From Paraburkholderia adhaesiva (GTDB lineage: Bacteria; Pseudomonadota; Gammaproteobacteria; Burkholderiales; Burkholderiaceae), in assembly GCF_021390575.1 (NCBI RefSeq), contig NZ_JAJEJQ010000002.1, forward strand, positions 682,001 through 746,000: a DNA stretch of 64,000 nt, given 5' to 3'. The notes under the pieces were generated by a model. That model searched no databases. It saw only the letters and a program-made list of their open reading frames with translations, and had not been told where the DNA came from. Of this stretch, positions 16,885-25,635 are shown in pieces. The translations under genes were made by a program, and so were the position numbers. The first letter of the stretch is position 1; the number at the start of each line of letters is the position of its first letter.

Positions 16885-18378
16885 TCAGATCCATCCGAGC
16901 CAGCGCCACCACGTCAGGGCGAACACAAGCATCAGGATATAGCCGATGATCGTCAGCACGATGCCTATGCGAGCGAACTGCGTCGGCGTGAACGTCTCGG
17001 TGGCCATGCACACCATGTTTTGCGGCGCGTTGATCGGCAGGATGAAACCGAAGCTCACGGTGTACGCGAGCAGCATGGTCACGCCGAGCCGGTTGAAGTC
17101 GCCCGACATCGATTGCAGCACGGAGATCATGATCGGCAACATGGCCGAGGCGAGCGCCGTCGCGCTCGCGAAACCGAGGTGAATCACGATCAGGAAAGCC
17201 CCGAGCACGGCGAATGCGACGAACGGCCCGGCAGTGGCGAGGCCCGTGTGATAGGCGACCATATCGCCGAGCCACTGGCCGGCCTTCGTCGTGAGCAGCG
17301 CGGTGCCGAGGCTGATGCCGACCCCGAACACGATCACTGTGCCCCACGGAATGCGGCTCTGCAGCGTCTTCCAGTCCATGACGCCAATGCGAGGCATCAT
17401 CAAAATCACGAGGCCGATGTAGGTGACCGAGGTGGTGTCGAACGGATGCAGCTTGCCTTCGGTGGCCCACAAGCACAGCAGGCCGATGGACACAGCCATC
17501 AGCCGCTTTTGCGGGCCTGTCATGGGGCCGAGATCGCGTAGCGATTTTTCGATGGCGTCCTTGCCTCCCCCGATGGCATCGGTTTCGGGCGGCAGCATTT
17601 TCAGCACCACCACGATCAGGATCGCCGACATGATGATCGCCCACGGCGCGCCAGCGATCAGCCAGTCGAGCCAGGTCACGCGCGCGCCGAGCATCTTGTC
17701 CATGAAACCCACCGTGAGCAGGTTCTGCGCGGCGGCGGTCTGGATCCCGACGTTCCAGATGCTCGTCGCGTTGGCGACCACGATCATGATCCCCGCGGCG
17801 ATATTCGAGCGCTTGTCCACGCCGAACGCGGCAATCACGCCTGCCATGATCGGCACGACGCATGCGCTGCGTGCCGTCGCGCTCGGCACGACGAGCGAGA
17901 GCACGATGGTCACCGCGATCGAGCCGATCAGGATGCGCCGCGTCGTGGTGCCGATCCGTGCGAGCGTGACGAGCGCGATACGTTTGTCGAGCCCCGTGAT
18001 GGTCATCGCCACTGAAATGAACAGCGCACCCGTGACGAGCGCGAGCGCCGAGTTCGAGAAGCCGGACAGCGCCATGTTGATGCCCTTCGACGTGCCGTAG
18101 GTGACGGAGGGATCGTCGACGGTGGGCGCGGTTCCGATAAGAAACGCTATCAACGTGGTGATCATGATGGCGCTCGCTTCGTACGACACGGCTTCTGTGA
18201 GCCATATCACGACCGCGAACGAGAGAATGGCGAGCATGCGATGACCGGCTGGCGGAAGGCTCTCGGGCAGCGGCACGAAGAGAACGGCGATCAGCACGAT
18301 GGCACTGACGATCAGCCCGATTGGAATGCCTTTCTTCTGCGCGGACGCGGCGGCAGCGTCCGGTTTCGATGCGTTCAT
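16885..18378 (-). CDS. DASS/SLC13-family sodium:dicarboxylate symporter
   Basis: A 497-residue transporter with about 12 TM helices. SLC13/DASS features are visible: the first signature SATARSACVVPIMAGVI, a substrate-loop stretch NATSIWNVGIQTAAAQNLL, and the C-terminal repeat ending FILPINAPQNMVCMATETF. These proteins take up succinate, malate, citrate, tartrate or sulfate with sodium. ATG 18378 is preferred because it sits just before the first helix and has GGAG upstream; the open frame extends another 165 codons without any membrane character. The dehydrogenase gene 46 bp downstream suggests a malate-like hydroxy acid as substrate. Confidence 0.9.
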   Translation of the reverse strand: MNASKPDAAAASAQKKGIPIGLIVSAIVLIAVLFVPLPESLPPAGHRMLAILSFAVVIWLTEAVSYEASAIMITTLIAFLIGTAPTVDDPSVTYGTSKGINMALSGFSNSALALVTGALFISVAMTITGLDKRIALVTLARIGTTTRRILIGSIAVTIVLSLVVPSATARSACVVPIMAGVIAAFGVDKRSNIAAGIMIVVANATSIWNVGIQTAAAQNLLTVGFMDKMLGARVTWLDWLIAGAPWAIIMSAILIVVVLKMLPPETDAIGGGKDAIEKSLRDLGPMTGPQKRLMAVSIGLLCLWATEGKLHPFDTTSVTYIGLVILMMPRIGVMDWKTLQSRIPWGTVIVFGVGISLGTALLTTKAGQWLGDMVAYHTGLATAGPFVAFAVLGAFLIVIHLGFASATALASAMLPIMISVLQSMSGDFNRLGVTMLLAYTVSFGFILPINAPQNMVCMATETFTPTQFARIGIVLTIIGYILMLVFALTWWRWLGWI

Positions 18379-19021
18379 GACATGGGCTCCATGATGAACA
18401 TGCGCGCGGACCACTCGGTTTTTCCGTGCGCCGTGTCGAGGGCAACGGTCTTCCCGCAACGCCTCGCAGGCGCGTGGCCCGCAAACGAAGCGGCTATTCC
18501 ATCCGTGGCGCTTGCGTGGATCAGGCGAAGCGGCCCGCTGTGGCGCGAGATTTCCGCTCCACATGAACAGCGGCATACGCCGCCGGCGGACGCGAGATGT
18601 TCGCAGTCGTGTCTGTTGGCGTCGCGTAGTGTGCTGTCGATCTGTTAATACACGATTTTCGATCTCGATGAGAGCTTCGTGTCTGCCGCGTGCCTCGCGC
18701 GTGTCGAACGCGTGGTCGGTGGGCACGTGCGTGCAGGCGGGGCATTGCGCTGGTAATCGGCTTTGCGGGCGATGTGGAGCGATCGCCGACGCTGGATGCA
18801 ACGAGTGCTGGCATCGATGATGCTGGACGAAGTTATCGAGCAGTCCGTCCTGGACTTTATATTGCTCGCTCAATGTCCGAATGGAGAGCCGCTAGACGCA
18901 GAGCGGCATGATGGGTGCAGGCGTCGCGTGAGCGATGAAAACGATACCGACGTGCGCGGTTTCCGGGCTGTGCGCCGATCGCCAGCCCGGATAGCCCGCC
19001 CGTTATTTGCGCGAACGCCGC
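18379..19021. other. Intergenic region upstream of the DASS operon
   Basis: About 640 bp with no supportable gene. All open frames are short, mutually overlapping and arginine-rich. It must contain the promoter of the DASS-Ldh2 operon; an AT-richer patch at about 18630-18670 is the most likely place. No palindromic operator stood out. Confidence 0.5.
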
Positions 19022-19684
19022 TCACAGTCTCGCAGCCGCTTCCTCGACGATGCGCCGGCGCGCAGCGAGCGATGCGGCGTTCGCATCCCGCACGTGCTCG
19101 ACCACGGCGCGCGGCGCGGTGTCGGGGCTGCCCGCGTTGAACGGAGGCGCTGGCGCGTATTCGAGTTCCAGCTGGAGCGCCTCGGCCCCCTCGACGCCGA
19201 TCAGTTCGGCCGCGAGCGTCAGCGCGAAGTCGATACCCGCCGTGATGCCGCCGCCCGTCATCAGATTGCCGTCGCGCACGGGGATGGCACCGAACGGCGC
19301 GAGCAGTTCATGGAACCCCCAGTGCGTCGTAGCGCGTCGATCGCGCAGAAGGCCCGCAGCACCCAGCACGAGCGCCCCCGTGCAAACGGACGTGACGTAG
19401 CGCGCGTGTTTGGCCTGGCGGCGCACGAACGAGAGCGTGGCTTCGTCGAGGAGCAGGTCGCCGACGCCACTGCCGCCGGGGATGCAGAGCACGTCGACCT
19501 GAGGGCAGTCATCGAAGGTTGTGTCGGGCGAGAGCACCATGCCGGTGCTCGACGTGACGGGATCGCGCGTTTTCCAGATGAGCCGGACCGATGTGTCCGG
19601 CATCGATGCAAGCACGTCGTAGGGCCCCGCGAGGTCAAGCTGCTGCACGCGAGGAAAGAGGAGAAAGCCTATCTGTAGCGCCAT
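19022..19684 (-). CDS. inhA: Isonitrile hydratase
   Basis: A 220-residue DJ-1/PfpI-superfamily protein that is very close, by motif, to isocyanide hydratase of Pseudomonas putida, which hydrates isonitriles to N-substituted formamides. The sequence starts MALQIGFLLFPRVQQLDLAG, giving Asp17, and has the nucleophile Cys101 in YVTSVCTGALVLGAAGLL; both positions match the known catalytic pair. The later motifs RATTHWGFHELLAPFGAIPV and TGGGITAGIDFALTLAAELI also fit. ATG 19684 reproduces the family start; an in-frame ATG at 19741 is less likely. No regulator is attached. Confidence 0.88.
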   Translation of the reverse strand: MALQIGFLLFPRVQQLDLAGPYDVLASMPDTSVRLIWKTRDPVTSSTGMVLSPDTTFDDCPQVDVLCIPGGSGVGDLLLDEATLSFVRRQAKHARYVTSVCTGALVLGAAGLLRDRRATTHWGFHELLAPFGAIPVRDGNLMTGGGITAGIDFALTLAAELIGVEGAEALQLELEYAPAPPFNAGSPDTAPRAVVEHVRDANAASLAARRRIVEEAAARL

Positions 19685-20008
19685 GGCGAAGTCCTGGGGT
19701 AGCGAAGGCAGAGCGGGGTGCTGCTGCCCGTCGATGTCCACTGTATCGCCGCGCTACGACGCGCTTGTGCCAAAAGACGCGTAAAAGCTGCCACGACCAG
19801 CGCTGTGCGTGAGCGCCTGGTGGTCAGCGCGCATCATCGCAACGCTTCGCACATGCACCGTGAAAATGGGAACTGAGGATGAACCAGGCAGACACACGCG
19901 GCACGCTTTCAGGTGCCGCTTAAAAGGCGCCTCAAACGTGCTGCGCGTATAGGCACCTGATCGTCCAAATGCGCGCCCTGGTGCGCATCCTGCTGCGCAC
20001 CAACGTTC
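19685..20008. other. Intergenic region
   Basis: About 320 bp between the AhpD-like stop and the isonitrile hydratase start, both minus strand. I see no gene, RNA or convincing terminator. It should include the isonitrile hydratase promoter. Confidence 0.45.
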
Positions 20009-20446
20009 TTACGCAGGCGTTTTGCGGAACGAAATAGCGATGCGGTTCCAGCCGTTGATCGCGATGATGAGCATGGTCAGATCGGCGATCTCCTGGTCGG
20101 TGAAGTGGGGTTTCACACGTTCCCAGACCTCGTCGGGGACGTGCGCCTGCGAAACGAGCGTGACCGCTTCGGTCCATTCGAAAGCCGCGCGCTCGCGTTC
20201 GGTGAAGAAAGGCGTTTCGCGCCATACCGATACCGTCGCGAGCCGCCGGTCGGTTTCGCCGCCCTTGCGTGCGTCGGCGGTGTGCATGTCGACGCAGAAC
20301 GCGCAACCGTTGATCTGCGACGCACGCAGCCTCACGAGTTCCGCGAGCGGTTTCTCGATCGAGCTTTTGCTCACGCGCTCTTCGAGCGCAATCATTGCCT
20401 TCGTGCCCTCGGGGCTGACTTTGTAGAAGTCCAGACGTGCCTGCAT
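20009..20446 (-). CDS. AhpD-like carboxymuconolactone decarboxylase-family protein
   Basis: A 145-residue alkylhydroperoxidase-fold protein. The AhpD core is present: LVRLRASQINGCAFCVDMHT holds the CxxC redox pair and the downstream His, followed by a C-terminal helix NGWNRIAISFRK. Such proteins are thiol-dependent peroxidase-like enzymes, or uncharacterised relatives induced in stress. ATG 20446 is favoured because GAGG lies 9 nt before it; ATG 20452 is in frame but only 3 nt from the same site. It is divergent from the MocR regulator, which is its most likely controller. Confidence 0.87.
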   Translation of the reverse strand: MQARLDFYKVSPEGTKAMIALEERVSKSSIEKPLAELVRLRASQINGCAFCVDMHTADARKGGETDRRLATVSVWRETPFFTERERAAFEWTEAVTLVSQAHVPDEVWERVKPHFTDQEIADLTMLIIAINGWNRIAISFRKTPA

Positions 20447-20561
20447 GACCATTCACCTCATTGGAAACCGCGGGTTGAACTGCTATTCGGAAGACCACGG
20501 GAGTGACTTTAGGCTTGCGGATGGTGCGCTCATATAGCCATTCTGGCAATATTTCAGGTGA

Positions 20562-20583
20562 CCACTTCGACAGCCACTTCGAC
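20562..20583 (+). repeat. Direct repeat, candidate MocR operator
   Basis: CCACTTCGAC occurs twice, at 20562-20571 and 20574-20583, with a 12-bp period. It lies in the divergent promoter region, 19-40 bp before the MocR start. MocR regulators often bind direct repeats in their own promoters. The function is inference, and the repeat is short enough to be chance. Confidence 0.4.
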
Positions 20584-20601
20584 CTGTTCGTCACCGCCTT
20601 C

Positions 20602-22083
20602 ATGGAACTCCACATCACGGTCTCGGGCCGTCGCGATCTGGCTGGCCAGATCTATAAACAACTGCTCGCGGGTATCGTCGACGGGCGGCTCGCGGGAGGC
20701 ACGCGGCTGCCGTCCACACGCGATCTCGCACTTCAGCTAGGCGTTTCGCGCAAGACGACGCTCGACGTGTTCGAACGGCTGCTAGCTGAAGGCTATCTCT
20801 GCGCGCGACGCGGCTCGGGTACGTTTGTCGCCGAAGCGCTCGAACGTCTGCCCGCGCGTGAGCGCGGCCACCCCAATGCCCAGATCCGCGCCGCGACCGA
20901 AGATGCTCGTGCGGCGAAGCCGTCGCGTTCAGCGCAGGCGCAACCGTGGTGGCAAGCGCAAGCGCAGGCTGCGCCAATGCCGCGTCCCAACGCGCGGCTT
21001 GCGTGCGATTTTGCGGGCGGTGTGACCGACAAATCGCGCTTTCCCTTCGACGTCTGGCGGCGCTGCATTACCGACGCCCTGCGCGTTCAGGCGCGCGGCC
21101 TCGGTATGTACCGCGATCCAGCGGGCGAGGAGAATCTTCGGCTCGCGGTGTCGCGCTACCTGGCGTTCAATCGCGCGGTGCAGTGCAACTGGGAGGACGT
21201 GATCGTCACGCAGGGCGCGCAGCATGCACTCGACCTGCTTGCGTGCGTGACGCTGCGTCCCGGCGACGTGGTTGCGGTGGAGGACCCAGGCTATCCGCCA
21301 GCACGCGTCGTGTTCGAGGCGCGTGGTGCGAAGGTGGTGTCCGTGCCGGTGGACGGCGAAGGGCTCGTCGTTGCACGGCTGCCGGATGCGGCGCGCCTCG
21401 TCTACGTGACGCCTTCGCATCAGTTTCCGCTTGGCATGCCGATGAGCCTCGCGCGTCGCGTTGCGCTGCTCGAATGGGCCCAGGCGCGCGGCGCCGTCGT
21501 CGTCGAAGACGACTACGACAGCGAGTATCGCTTCGAAGGCCGCTCGCTCGAGCCGCTCAAAAGCCTCGATAACGCGGGGCTCGTCGCCTACGTCGGCTCG
21601 TTTTCGAAGACCGTCTTTCCCGAGTTGCGCGTCGGCTACCTGGTGCCGCCCGCCACGCTCGCGGCACCGCTCGTGCGAGCGCGTCAGGTGGGCGACTGGC
21701 ACGGCTGCGTGCTCACGCAGACTGCACTCGCGAACTTCATGCTCAATGGCCATTTCGCTCGGCACCTGCGCCGTATGCACCAGACCTATTCGGCGCGGCG
21801 CGAAAGGCTGCTGGCGCATCTGTGCGGCCCGCTTGCGCCGTGGTTCGAACCGGTGATGCCGAGCACGGCGGGCCTGCACCTCGCCGCGCGGCTCGACTCA
21901 ACCGTCGACGAAGCGGCACTCGTCGAGGCCGCGCGTGCGGCGTCTGTCGGGTTGCACCCTCTCGCACCGTTTCATGTGAAGTCCCCTGTGCAGCGTGGTT
22001 TTCTGTTCGGCTATGGCGGTGTCGAAGTCGGTCAGATCGATGCCGCGATGGCGTCGCTCGCGTCGCTGATGCGCTCGGGCTGA
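20602..22083 (+). CDS. MocR-type GntR/aminotransferase regulator (PdxR-like)
   Basis: A 493-residue regulator: an N-terminal GntR winged helix (about 10-75: LAGQIYKQLLAGIVDGRL, RLPSTRDLALQLGVSRKTTL) fused to a fold-type I PLP aminotransferase domain (about 130-490). The PLP region shows the TQGAQHALDLLA and EDPGYPPAR motifs, DDYDSEYRFEGR and the Schiff-base Lys in GSFSKTVFPELRVGYL. MocR proteins sense PLP or amino compounds. ATG 20602 (MELHITVSGRRDL) matches the family start; the frame is open further upstream. It is divergent from the AhpD-like gene, which it may regulate together with itself. Confidence 0.9.
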   Translation: MELHITVSGRRDLAGQIYKQLLAGIVDGRLAGGTRLPSTRDLALQLGVSRKTTLDVFERLLAEGYLCARRGSGTFVAEALERLPARERGHPNAQIRAATEDARAAKPSRSAQAQPWWQAQAQAAPMPRPNARLACDFAGGVTDKSRFPFDVWRRCITDALRVQARGLGMYRDPAGEENLRLAVSRYLAFNRAVQCNWEDVIVTQGAQHALDLLACVTLRPGDVVAVEDPGYPPARVVFEARGAKVVSVPVDGEGLVVARLPDAARLVYVTPSHQFPLGMPMSLARRVALLEWAQARGAVVVEDDYDSEYRFEGRSLEPLKSLDNAGLVAYVGSFSKTVFPELRVGYLVPPATLAAPLVRARQVGDWHGCVLTQTALANFMLNGHFARHLRRMHQTYSARRERLLAHLCGPLAPWFEPVMPSTAGLHLAARLDSTVDEAALVEAARAASVGLHPLAPFHVKSPVQRGFLFGYGGVEVGQIDAAMASLASLMRSG

Positions 22084-22360
22084 CCGTCGAGCGAGCGTAA
22101 AGCGCCATACGGTCGGCGTTTTTGCGATGAGCGCGGGCGGCGGTATGTCTCCCGGTCGGGGTATCCGGGTATGTCATGCGCACGTTTACCCCTGTAAACA
22201 GGTGTCAAAATGAGTCCGGCAGTCAGCGCCGCGCAACAAATTTGCATTGACGATGCAAAAGAGTCACGCAAAACGCTTGCACGCTTGTAGAATCCGCCGT
22301 TGAAGCACATGCATTCCGCGGTGCTTCGCTGATTCACTGACCAACACTGGTAGGAGAAAC

Positions 22361-22804
22361 ATGCCGACTTCCGCAAAGAAAGTGGCCAAAAAGGCAGCTG
22401 CCCCGGCCAAGAAGGTTGCCGCAAAGAAAGCCCCCGCCAAGACGGCTGCAGTTAAGAAGGTCGCCGTGAAGGCGTCCGGCGCCCCGTCGCCGATCAAGGA
22501 CACCTTCACGAAGGCCTCGCTGGCTGCTCACGTCGCTGAGCGTGCAGGCGTCGAGCCGAAGGCCGCCAAGGCCGTCCTCGCCGCACTGGAAGACACGATC
22601 CTCGGTTCGGTCCACAAGAAGGGCGCAAAAGAGTTCACGCTGTCGGGCCTTCTGAAGATCGTCGTGCAGGACGTGCCGGCGAAGAAGAAGCGCTTCGGCA
22701 AGGATCCGTTCACGGGCGAAGAGCGCTGGTTCCCGGCCAAGCCGGCATCGGTGCGTATCAAGGCTCGTGCGCTGAAGAAGCTGAAGGACGCAGCCGCTGC
22801 CTGA
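22361..22804 (+). CDS. HU-family DNA-binding protein with histone H1-like tail
   Basis: A 147-residue nucleoid protein. The first 40 residues are a Lys/Ala/Pro repeat tail (MPTSAKKVAKKAAAPAKK and onward), like eukaryotic histone H1 C-termini. Residues about 45-140 form an HU/IHF-like fold: TKASLAAHVAERAGVEPKAA, VHKKGAKEFTLSGLLKIVV, then a DNA-binding arm with several Lys/Arg and FPAKPASVRIKAR. The tail form is common in Burkholderiaceae. A consensus-like TAGAAT is present at 22288-22293, and GTAGGAGAAAC immediately before the ATG is a strong ribosome binding site. A clear terminator follows, so it is monocistronic. Confidence 0.92.
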   Translation: MPTSAKKVAKKAAAPAKKVAAKKAPAKTAAVKKVAVKASGAPSPIKDTFTKASLAAHVAERAGVEPKAAKAVLAALEDTILGSVHKKGAKEFTLSGLLKIVVQDVPAKKKRFGKDPFTGEERWFPAKPASVRIKARALKKLKDAAAA

Positions 22805-22852
22805 TTGCCGGGCGCCGCGGCCTTCGGGTTGCGGTGCACCTGAAGTACCCAG

Positions 22853-22888
22853 AAAATCCCCGCCGGTGTCATGCCCGCGGGGATTTTT
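22853..22888 (+). terminator. Rho-independent terminator of the HU gene
   Basis: A long stem, AAATCCCCGC paired with GCGGGGATTT around a 13-base loop, followed by five T in all, 49 bp after the HU stop. Confidence 0.88.
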
Positions 22889-22968
22889 CATGGGCGTTTG
22901 TTTCGCGATGCGCTGGGCGGAAGGGCGAATGGGCGCGAGATCTTCTGAGGGTGATCAACTCATACGCA

Positions 22969-23089
22969 AATGTTATGACATGTTGTCCGGTATGATGGTG
23001 CCTAATTTGTGCGCATTTTCTGAATATCTGCGCGGTGATTTGCTAACGATTTAATCGCATCGCAGATATTCATTCTCGAATGTTATGAC
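22969..23089 (+). repeat. Two 11-bp direct repeats flanking the lysR promoter
   Basis: AATGTTATGAC occurs at 22969-22979 and again at 23079-23089, 110 bp apart in an AT-rich leader. The second copy overlaps the ATG of the LysR gene. Possible autoregulatory sites; significance not tested. Confidence 0.35.
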
Positions 23090-23984
23090 CATCGTCGACC
23101 TCCACATTCGTCAAGTTGAAGCTTTTCGCGCCGTCATGCAGCAGCGCAGCGTGACACGCGCGGCTGTTTCGCTGGGCGTATCGCAACCGGCGGTCAGCCG
23201 TTTGCTGGCCGACTTCGAGGCTAGCGTTGGTTTTGCGCTATTCGCGCGCCGGCAAGGCCGGCTCGTGCCGACCGCCGAGGCCTACGTGCTGAACGAAGAA
23301 GTCGAGCGCGCGTTCATCGGACTCGAACGGGTGGCACAAGCGGCCGGACAGATTCGCGAGCGCCGGCGCGGTGCGTTGCGCATCGCTGGCACGTTCGATC
23401 TTGCCGCCGACTTCCTGCCGAGGGTGATCGCGATGTTCGCCCACGAGCACGATGGCGTCGATGTGACGCTGCTCGCGCTCGAACCGGCAGCCGTCGTCGA
23501 GCACGTCGGCGCGCAGCGCTGCGATCTGGGCTTCGTCATGCCGTCGATCGTGCATCCTCAGGTGCGGCTGGAGGCGCTCGGACAATGGCCGATGCGTTGC
23601 ATCGTGCCGCGCGGACACCGGCTCGCGCGCAAGCGCATCGTGACCGCCGCCGACTGTGCCGGCGAAACGTTCGTTTCTTTTCTGAAGTTGAGTGAGCCAC
23701 GCACGAAGATCGACCGCCTATTCGCGGACAGCGGCGTGACGCGGCAAATGGGTGTCGAGGCGGCGCTTGCCCAGTCGATAGTTGCGCTCGTGGAGGCGGA
23801 GGCGGGGATCGCGCTGGTCGATCCGTTGAGCGCCGCAGGCGCCGCGGCGCGTGTGGTGGTGAAACGCTTTTCGCCGGAGTTGCCGGAAACGGTTCACGTC
23901 GCGCGTCTTGCGGAGCAGCCGCAGTCGATGGTGGCCGACGCGTTCGTTCGTCACGTTGTGACCGTTCTGGGCCACCTGCGCTGA
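23085..23984 (+). CDS. LysR-family transcriptional regulator
   Basis: A 299-residue LTTR. The N-terminal helix-turn-helix (about 8-66) reads RQVEAFRAVMQQRSVTRAAV then LGVSQPAVSRLLADFEASVG. The effector domain (about 92-295) has the RRRGALRIAGTFDLAADFLP opening typical of the periplasmic-binding-like fold. The effector is unknown. No divergent gene lies next to it (HU is upstream on the same strand, a porin converges downstream), so it has no obvious target apart from its own promoter, which contains an 11-bp repeat pair. A terminator-like hairpin separates it from the porin. Confidence 0.9.
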   Translation: MTIVDLHIRQVEAFRAVMQQRSVTRAAVSLGVSQPAVSRLLADFEASVGFALFARRQGRLVPTAEAYVLNEEVERAFIGLERVAQAAGQIRERRRGALRIAGTFDLAADFLPRVIAMFAHEHDGVDVTLLALEPAAVVEHVGAQRCDLGFVMPSIVHPQVRLEALGQWPMRCIVPRGHRLARKRIVTAADCAGETFVSFLKLSEPRTKIDRLFADSGVTRQMGVEAALAQSIVALVEAEAGIALVDPLSAAGAAARVVVKRFSPELPETVHVARLAEQPQSMVADAFVRHVVTVLGHLR

Positions 23985-24065
23985 CTTTCGCGCCTCACCG
24001 ACGGTCTATGCGAGCGGACCGCACGGATCCGGAACCCGGGGCCAGCGCAAAAGTGCGCGGCCAAT

Positions 24066-24098
24066 AAAAAACCAGCCCTGGCTTGCGCCGAGGGCTGG
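24066..24098 (-). terminator. Rho-independent terminator of the porin gene
   Basis: On the minus strand, an 8-bp stem (CCAGCCCT / AGGGCTGG) is followed by TTTTT and ATTGG. It ends the porin transcript about 100 nt after the stop. On the plus strand it lacks a T run, so it serves mainly the porin. Confidence 0.85.
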
Positions 24099-24143
24099 CT
24101 GGTACAACGTGTGGTTTTTAGCGGCCACGCCGTTTTCACACAA

Positions 24144-24170
24144 CTGGAACCGGTCTGGGACCGGTTCCAG
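24144..24170 (-). repeat. Perfect 11-bp inverted repeat in the porin 3' UTR
   Basis: CTGGAACCGGT (24144-24154) and ACCGGTTCCAG (24160-24170) pair perfectly around a 5-base loop, between the porin stop and its terminator. No T run follows, so it is not itself a terminator; it may protect the abundant porin mRNA from 3' exonucleases. The role is inference. Confidence 0.6.
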
Positions 24171-24201
24171 CACCGGTCCGAAGCCCGGCTGTGCCGTTCT
24201 A

Positions 24202-25404
24202 TTAGAACTTGTGGCGGATACCGACGTTGACCAGGGTCTGGTTGTTCGACGCCGAGTCGATGCCGTACGAGCCGACCGATGCGCCTGCCGTCGTGCCAGC
24301 CGGTGCGCCCGGCTGCTGGCCGCTGGCGTGCTGGTACGTGGCCACAGCGTAGAAGTCGGTGCGCTTCGACACGGTGTAGTCTGCGCCCAGTGCGATCTGG
24401 TTGTACGTGTTCGACGAGTCGCCCGAACCGTGCGTCCACGTGTAGCCGAGGCCCAGCAGGATTGCCGGGTTCAACTGGTAGCCGAGATAGCCGCCGGCGA
24501 CGTTGTAGCGCTGGGTCGACGTGAAGCCAGAGAGTGCGTCCGCCTTGTACTGGGCGTTGCTGTAACGCGCAGCAATCGTGAACGGACCTGCAACGTATTG
24601 CGCTGCAATCTGAGCGGTACCGACCGACTTCGCCGAGACGTAGTGGCCGTTCACGTTGGCCTGGCCGTTGAACACGCCGTCCGACGTCGCGCCAGTCCAA
24701 TCCGAGGTACGCGTAGCTGCGGTGCGCGCTGCGGCCGAGCCATTGTCTTGCATCAGGTAACCAGCGGCGACGGTGAACGCACCAATGCCGTAGTTAGCTG
24801 CTGCGCCCCAGCTTTGGCCTGCGCCGGTCGAACCAGCGACGCCGCCGAGTGCGTACATGCCTGCGAACTGGAAGCCGTTCAGAACCGGCGACGTGTACTT
24901 GACGACGTTGCTGAAGCGCGCGCTGTTGTCGTTGTTGTCGACGTCACCCGGGGTCGCGAACTGGCTGCCGAAGTAGCCGTCGGCGGTGATGCCTTGAACC
25001 AGGTCGGTCGTCGTGTCGTACTGGCGACCCAACGTGATCACGCCGTACTGGTCGGAGCTAACGCCGACATAGGCTTGACGGTTGAACATCGTGCCGGCCT
25101 TGCCGAGCGCGCCAGTGTTGAGGCTAAAGCCGTTTTCCAATTGGAAAATCGCCTTCAGGCCGCCGCCCAGGTCTTCCGTGCCCTTCAGGCCCCAGCGGTT
25201 ACCTTGCAGGTTGCCGCCACCCAGGCCGAACACGTTCTTGTTGCCAGTGGGTACGCCATTAGCGTCGACGCCGGTTGCCTTGTTGTTCACGAACTGGACC
25301 GATTCATCGATCAGGCCGTACAGGGTCACGCTGCTTTGTGCATGCGCCACGCCGGTTGCAGCCAGCATAGCGAGCGAAAGGGTCGAGAGTGCGACTCGTT
25401 TCAT
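24202..25404 (-). CDS. Gram-negative general porin (OmpC/Burkholderia type)
   Basis: A 400-residue outer-membrane beta-barrel. It has a signal peptide (LSTLSLAMLAATGVAHA), then QSSVTLYGLIDESVQFV, the standard first strand of Burkholderia porins, GSSRWGLKG-like GNRWGLKGTEDLGGGL, FNRQAYVGVSSDQYG, GRQYDTTTD and the terminal NVGIRHKF ending in Phe for BAM recognition. Trimeric 16-strand diffusion pores of this family admit small hydrophilic solutes. ATG 25404 with GGAGAA upstream gives a correct signal peptide; the frame continues upstream. Strongly biased codon use suggests high expression. Its 3' UTR holds two hairpins. Confidence 0.94.
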   Translation of the reverse strand: MKRVALSTLSLAMLAATGVAHAQSSVTLYGLIDESVQFVNNKATGVDANGVPTGNKNVFGLGGGNLQGNRWGLKGTEDLGGGLKAIFQLENGFSLNTGALGKAGTMFNRQAYVGVSSDQYGVITLGRQYDTTTDLVQGITADGYFGSQFATPGDVDNNDNSARFSNVVKYTSPVLNGFQFAGMYALGGVAGSTGAGQSWGAAANYGIGAFTVAAGYLMQDNGSAAARTAATRTSDWTGATSDGVFNGQANVNGHYVSAKSVGTAQIAAQYVAGPFTIAARYSNAQYKADALSGFTSTQRYNVAGGYLGYQLNPAILLGLGYTWTHGSGDSSNTYNQIALGADYTVSKRTDFYAVATYQHASGQQPGAPAGTTAGASVGSYGIDSASNNQTLVNVGIRHKF

Positions 25405-25635
25405 TCTGTTTTCTCCACGCAGATGTGTATTTAGTTGTTGCGCGGTGGAGAATAACGTAGCACCTACAGAGTTACGAAACGAAAATAAATGAGTGTCGCA
25501 AAAACCTGACACAAGACGCTAACCCCTTGTGCGACGGGGAATTGGGCGATTATTCGCAATTCCGCAATATTGGTTTGCTAACACCGCATTATTGTTGTTT
25601 TTGATACAAACTAAAGTCCGATCGCTTCCTGCTCC

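Noticed and set aside
16838..18484. A 548-codon minus-strand frame overlapping the DASS transporter.
   Set aside because: Same-strand alternative frame, extremely Arg/His/Asp-rich and without membrane segments; the transporter frame is clearly the coding one.
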